DNA of 42,841 nucleotides from Rubrivivax gelatinosus (GTDB lineage: Bacteria > Pseudomonadota > Gammaproteobacteria > Burkholderiales > Burkholderiaceae_C). A model generated the notes under the pieces. The model saw only the letters and a list, made by a program, of their open reading frames with translations, was not told the origin of the DNA and searched no databases. Positions 37,701-42,841 of this stretch are shown in pieces. The position numbers and the translations under genes were made by a program. Each line of letters begins with the position of its first letter. Position 1 is the stretch's first letter. The stretch spans positions 1 through 42,841 of the forward strand of contig NZ_NRRU01000044.1 in NCBI RefSeq assembly GCF_016583785.1, given 5' to 3'.

Positions 37701-37724
37701 AAAAACGGGGGCCATCGGCCCCCG
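37701..37724 (-). terminator. Intrinsic terminator of the Crp/Fnr gene (also between convergent genes)
   Basis: CGGGGGCC (37706-37713) pairs with GGCCCCCG (37717-37724). On the minus strand the hairpin is followed by TTTTTC (37701-37705), a good terminator for the Crp/Fnr gene ending at 37756. On the plus strand the tail is AAGTCTTT, so it is weaker for xdhC. Confidence 0.85.
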
Positions 37725-37755
37725 AAGTCTTTCGACGTTCTTCCTTGAGGCGGAA

Positions 37756-38568
37756 TCAGCCGCCGGCGGCGATCTGGCGCAGCGCCGGTGCGTCGAGCAC
37801 CTGGACGTTGTAGCCGGCCACCGAGATCACGCCCTGGCGCGTCAGGCTGCGCATCAGGCGCGACAGCGTCTCGGGCGTGATCGCGAGCTGCGACGCGATG
37901 TCGCGCTTGCGTTCGGTCAGGCGCACGACACCGCGCATGCCGGCGGCGTCGGTCAGCTCGATGCGCTGCACCAGCCACGCGGCGAAACGCGCCGGCGCGT
38001 CCTTGTGCATCAGCTCGTGCGTGTTCATCTGCAGCGTCTGCACTTCGCGCGCGAGGCTGGCGACGAGGTGGCGGCCGAGCGCGGGGTAACGCTCGATCAG
38101 CGCCTGGACCGCGTCGCGCGGCAGCTCGACGACGACGGCTTCGGTCGTCGCGCGGGCGTCCATCGCGTGGTTCTCGTGCAGCCAGGCCGAGCTCTGGTCG
38201 AGCCAGGCCGGGCCGCGCACCGGACGTTCGATGTGGAAGACACCATCGCTGCCGCGGTAGCCGAGCGCGACGTCGCCGCTCTGCACCAGCACCAGCGCAT
38301 TGGCGCTGTCGCGGCGGTCGAAGACGGCGGCACCCGCCGGCACGGTGCGCATGCGCGCCACCGAAGACAGCGCGAGCTGCTCGGCGGTGGACAGCGCTGG
38401 CGAGCCGAAAAGACCTTGCCAGGTGCGCGCGTCCGGACCGCGAGTCTCGGTCCGTTCGTCGTCGCGCACCGGCGCGGCGCCCGTCGGGCGAGCCGTCGTC
38501 GGACGCAATGGCGGGCGCGCTGATCGTTCAGCCAGGGCGCCGTCGGGCATCTGGTAACTGTGTTGCAT
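37756..38568 (-). CDS. Crp/Fnr-family transcriptional regulator without cysteines
   Basis: 270 residues from ATG 38568 (MQHSYQMPDGALAERSARPP). After a ~60-residue unordered N-terminus comes a cyclic-nucleotide-binding-type beta barrel (VPAGAAVFDRRDSANALVLVQSGDVAL read as consecutive strands), a dimerisation helix (LGRHLVASLAREVQTL) and an HTH with recognition helix TPETLSRLMRSL. The E..SR pattern is of FNR type and predicts TTGAT half-sites. There are no cysteine residues, so it cannot carry an FNR 4Fe-4S cluster; it could be a DNR-like or other ligand sensor. Likely FNR-type boxes lie upstream at 38634-38647. Confidence 0.85.
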   Translation of the reverse strand: MQHSYQMPDGALAERSARPPLRPTTARPTGAAPVRDDERTETRGPDARTWQGLFGSPALSTAEQLALSSVARMRTVPAGAAVFDRRDSANALVLVQSGDVALGYRGSDGVFHIERPVRGPAWLDQSSAWLHENHAMDARATTEAVVVELPRDAVQALIERYPALGRHLVASLAREVQTLQMNTHELMHKDAPARFAAWLVQRIELTDAAGMRGVVRLTERKRDIASQLAITPETLSRLMRSLTRQGVISVAGYNVQVLDAPALRQIAAGG

Positions 38569-38633
38569 GTGTTCACCCCTACCCGGCCTACAGGCGGGTG
38601 GAGCCACTTTCCAGTACCCCTCCGAGGCGCCGA

Positions 38634-38700
38634 TTGCGCCAGATCAAGTGCGAGGCGCTGTATGCGGCCCGGCAAAACGGCATCTGCGCCAGGACAAGTG
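38634..38700 (-). promoter_or_regulatory. Two FNR/CRP-like boxes upstream of the Crp/Fnr gene
   Basis: On the minus strand TTGAT-CTGG-CGCAA (38634-38647) matches the FNR consensus at 8 of 10 positions. A similar sequence, TTGTC-CTGG-CGCAG, lies 50 bases further upstream (38684-38697). Both belong to a repeated CACTTG..CTGGCGCA stretch. The 281-base region between the acyl-CoA ligase stop and this gene otherwise shows nothing. Autoregulation is plausible. Confidence 0.4.
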
Positions 38701-38849
38701 GCTTGCCCATGCGCAGGCCGGTTACGAAGCGGTTCCATCGCCTGCGGGCCTTCGCGCGCGCGATGCGTGCGCGCGGATCCAACATGTCAGCGCGCTGGCG
38801 CGCGCACGGCCTGCGCCGCTGCGATGGCCCCGGCCCCTGCGCGGCGTGC

Positions 38850-40478
<1,629 letters not shown>

Positions 40479-40674
40479 TTTTGTCTCCTGGTCTGTTCTG
40501 GCGTGGGCCGTGTCCGACGCGGCGCGGCCTTGTCGTGGCCCATTCTGTCCAAGGCCCTGGCCCTGCCGCATGCGGGGTGGCCCGCAGCGGTCGCTAAGGT
40601 GACTGGCGCCCGGATGGGGCGGCCCACCCGCCGGGGCGATGCGGGGCGGCACGGCGGCGCGTATCACCGCGCCG

Positions 40675-42177
40675 ATGCCCACGCCCGCCGCCAACCCGCT
40701 GGAAAACGCGCTCGCCTGGTTCGCCAGCGCGCCGGCCCGCTGGCTCGGCGAAGCCGAGGGCGTGGCCGAGTGGGTCTGGGTCGTGCTGCAGGGCGATTTC
40801 GCCGACGACCCGACGACCGCGCAGACGATCACCGGCGGGCTGATCTCGATGATCCCGCTGGTCGACCAGCTGAGCGACCTGCGCGACCTGGTCGCCAACG
40901 TGCGGGCGCTGCGGGAGGACGAGAACGATCCGTGGCGCTGGGTGGCGCTGGCGTTGACGCTGCTGGGGCTGTTTCCGACGCTGGGCAGTCCGGTGAAGGC
41001 CGGGTTGAAGGTGGTGGTGGCGGAGGCGAGGCGGGAGGTGTATCGGGTCGGGAAGGTCGCCTACAAAGGCCGCAACCGGCTCGAAGGCAGCAAGCTCTGG
41101 AAGGAGACGGCTGCGTCTGTCGAACGCGGCATCGGGCGCCTGGATGCGCTGCTGGCCAGCGCGCCGATGCGCAAGGCACTCGCCGGGCTGCGTATCGACG
41201 AGCCGTATCGCTATCTGTCGCAGGAGATCCGCGCGTTGGCTTCCTCGCTCGATACCAAGAGCCTGCGTGCCGCCTACGACCGTGCGCTCGACGCGCTGGA
41301 ATGGGTGCTGAGTCGCGTGCAGCGTTGGGGGGCGTCTGCGAGCAGCGGTGCCGCCGGCGAACTGTTGGCGTCGCTGGTCCGGATCCGCGGGCGCTTGAAC
41401 GACGGTCTTGCGCTGGCACTGGAACCGCTGCGACATTGGCTCGACTGCCTGGCACGACGGCTGGAGGTGCAGGGGGATATGCAGTACCGGGCGATGGTGA
41501 ATGCCCGGAATGACCACCTTGTTGTGCCTACCAAGATGCCGGTCAATCGCGTGGTGGCGTCAGTTCGTCGTTCTCCGGGTTCAGTAATCCGCGCCATTGA
41601 CCCTCCTCACCCTAGTTTGGGGGTGGAGCCACAGGTTCCGCCTGGGCATTTTGATATTGGCTCGCTAGCCAAAGATCCGATGACTGGCGTCTATGCGACC
41701 TTCTCTAAGCGAGTCGTGCCAGACGTGTTGAGGCCGGGGACGCGTCTTGTGCGCGTGGTTGATCCTCAGTCGGTCGATAATGGTGTTTACTGGATGCTGG
41801 AAAGCGATTTCAAGGCGCTGAAGAGTAAAGAGTCTTGGCGATCAAGGTTCGCGGTTTGGCACCATTGGAACGGTAATGGTGAGTACGTTGTCTACGAAGT
41901 TCCTCCGGGGCCCGGACTGAGGGTGTGGCGTGGCCCCGCCGCGTCACAGCAGCTGCTTGACTCGAATGGCGGGCCTGTTGTTGGATGGGATGGAAAGAGC
42001 TTGTGGCTTGGAGGAGGGGCGGAGCAGATCGCTGTGTATCCGGCGGACTTGGATCCATCTCATCTAAGTAAGCGTGGGAAGACTGGATGGGGGTACGCCA
42101 GCGAAGTAAGTGACGACGTGGTTGCGCCGATCGGTTTGCCTGTGCTCAACAATAACTGGCGGGAAGGAAAGAAATGA
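40675..42177 (+). CDS. Polymorphic toxin with a conserved pretoxin N-terminus; C-terminal toxin domain possibly ADP-ribosyltransferase/NADase-like
   Basis: 500 residues from ATG 40675 (MPTPAANPLENALAWFASAP); an ATG at 40639 is an alternative. The first ~120 residues (WLGEAEGVAEWVWVVLQGDF, MIPLVDQLSDLRDLVANV, WVALALTLLGLFPTLGSPV) match the N-terminal region shared by many Burkholderiales polymorphic toxins and include membrane-like helices. A helical middle leads to a variable C-terminal domain (about 310-500). That domain has GTRLVRVVDPQSVDNGVYWM, WRSRFAVWHHW, EYVVYEVPPGPGLRVWRGPA and WLGGGAEQIAVYPADL. The R...YEV...GGG..Q layout recalls ADP-ribosyltransferase or TNT-type NADase toxins, with low certainty. 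Base composition drops from about 41500. The stop overlaps the next gene (ATGA), as for toxin/immunity pairs. Confidence 0.72.
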   Translation: MPTPAANPLENALAWFASAPARWLGEAEGVAEWVWVVLQGDFADDPTTAQTITGGLISMIPLVDQLSDLRDLVANVRALREDENDPWRWVALALTLLGLFPTLGSPVKAGLKVVVAEARREVYRVGKVAYKGRNRLEGSKLWKETAASVERGIGRLDALLASAPMRKALAGLRIDEPYRYLSQEIRALASSLDTKSLRAAYDRALDALEWVLSRVQRWGASASSGAAGELLASLVRIRGRLNDGLALALEPLRHWLDCLARRLEVQGDMQYRAMVNARNDHLVVPTKMPVNRVVASVRRSPGSVIRAIDPPHPSLGVEPQVPPGHFDIGSLAKDPMTGVYATFSKRVVPDVLRPGTRLVRVVDPQSVDNGVYWMLESDFKALKSKESWRSRFAVWHHWNGNGEYVVYEVPPGPGLRVWRGPAASQQLLDSNGGPVVGWDGKSLWLGGGAEQIAVYPADLDPSHLSKRGKTGWGYASEVSDDVVAPIGLPVLNNNWREGKK

Positions 42178-42841
42178 CTGTTGTCTTGGATCCTGCTGAA
42201 GTCTATTTGCTCGACCGCTATGCCTCGCTAGAGTACTTTGGTGCGATGCGTGATCACTTTGGGAGGTGTGTTCTCGCAGCAGAGGAGGCGCTTGAGGAAT
42301 TTATGCGGAGTTTGCCGCGTAATTATCGTGGCCTGGAGTTGTGGCAGCAGCCTGATGTCGTCTGGGGTGGTCGAGTTATTCCCAACATGCGATGGGCTCT
42401 CGATGGCTTGAATCGAGGTTATATCGATGTGTCGCACGGCAGCCTAGATGGGATGGGTATGTGCGGAAACGTCAGTACAACGTTTGCTTCCATATCTCGC
42501 GATTACGCGTCAGATTGGATGCCAGACGCTTATCGAGAGACGTATTGTCTTGAGCGTGCGCTGGCTTGGTTGATGGCGATGAACATCTATCACACCTACT
42601 ACTGCACTTGGGAGCCTGGGTTCCTGACGAAGGGCTACGATGAGAGGTCTCGTGGGCCACTGAATCCACCCAATACTTGGCCGATATACCGCCCGAGCAA
42701 CTCAGTCCGCATCGAAAGCGGGCAAGAAGTGCTCATCAGCGGCGTCTACCTTCCCGCTGCGGTCGGTTGTGCCCAGTTCCTCATTCGCGGCCAGTCGGCT
42801 CGCGGCGCCATGCCCCCCGACGACCCCGCTGACACCCGCAC
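42174..42841 (+). CDS. Putative immunity protein (Imm71/Imm72-like), cut by window edge
   Basis: An open frame of 222 codons from ATG 42174, still open at the window end. It begins MTVVLDPAEVYLLDRYASLE and continues FGRCVLAAEEALEEFMRSLP, RVIPNMRWALDGLNRGYIDV and YCLERALAWLMAMNIYHTYY, then SVRIESGQEVLISGVYLP, CAQFLIRGQSARGAMPPDD. The helical N-terminal half and the late GVYLP...C.QFLI.GQ block resemble immunity families Imm71/Imm72; this is recollection of the family pattern, not a search. It overlaps the toxin stop by ATGA. It is AT-richer than the window (48% GC in 42181-42240) but becomes GC-rich again after about 42670 (75% in 42781-42840). Confidence 0.6.
   Translation, partial: MTVVLDPAEVYLLDRYASLEYFGAMRDHFGRCVLAAEEALEEFMRSLPRNYRGLELWQQPDVVWGGRVIPNMRWALDGLNRGYIDVSHGSLDGMGMCGNVSTTFASISRDYASDWMPDAYRETYCLERALAWLMAMNIYHTYYCTWEPGFLTKGYDERSRGPLNPPNTWPIYRPSNSVRIESGQEVLISGVYLPAAVGCAQFLIRGQSARGAMPPDDPADTR

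Overview
The window is high-GC DNA with dense, mostly ATGA-coupled operons. Gene content points to a Burkholderiales betaproteobacterium of the Rubrivivax/Methylibium/Leptothrix type. The clues are a tetrahydromethanopterin (H4MPT) C1 gene block, tandem cyanophycin synthetases with their associated ABC exporter, an Omp32-type porin, and palindromic intergenic elements starting TGAGCCCCC. This assignment is inference from gene content, not a database match.

Layout. (1) 1-3058, minus strand: H4MPT genes (partial ATP-grasp protein, methylene-H4MPT dehydrogenase, beta-RFAP synthase) and a pterin carbinolamine dehydratase. (2) 3167-6300: a PEP-hydrolase-like TIM barrel and a Tm-1-like/UPF0261 protein, divergent from a TetR regulator coupled to a DUF1653 protein; a perfect 16-bp palindrome lies between them. 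(3) 6374-8146: a tartrate/D-malate dehydrogenase and an ORF6N DNA-binding protein, followed by a 9-bp tandem repeat. (4) 8311-15996: a cyanophycin locus, with an ABC exporter and DUF1854 protein divergent from cphA' and cphA. (5) 16048-18532: urease ureABC on the minus strand; UreC carries an in-frame palindromic insertion, and no accessory genes are present. (6) 18599-23022: an NCS1 permease fused to a hybrid histidine kinase, coupled to a LuxR-type response regulator. (7) 23168-26386: an exported M3 peptidase and a porin. (8) 26725-37687: purine uptake and catabolism (BMP-type ABC transporter, guanine deaminase, xanthine dehydrogenase XdhABC). (9) 37756-40478: a cysteine-free Crp/Fnr regulator and an acyl-CoA ligase. 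(10) 40675-end: a polymorphic toxin and immunity pair of lower GC, cut by the window edge.

Taken together, 8-38 kb reads as a nitrogen-economy island. Purines cross the outer membrane (porin) and inner membrane (BMP-type ABC). Guanine becomes xanthine (GuaD) and then urate (Xdh). Urea from later steps not encoded here would be split by urease, and surplus nitrogen stored as cyanophycin. A permease-kinase likely senses a nitrogenous ligand. An excellent sigma-54 (-24/-12) promoter before the transporter operon and a weaker one before the porin fit nitrogen control.

The least explained signals are (a) 90-bp palindromic elements whose edge forms the stop codon of the preceding gene and whose stem shows a compensatory base-pair change, (b) the palindrome inserted in frame inside ureC, (c) the permease-kinase receptor, and (d) the toxin/immunity cassette with a clear composition boundary. 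No tRNA, rRNA, CRISPR array or insertion sequence was seen.
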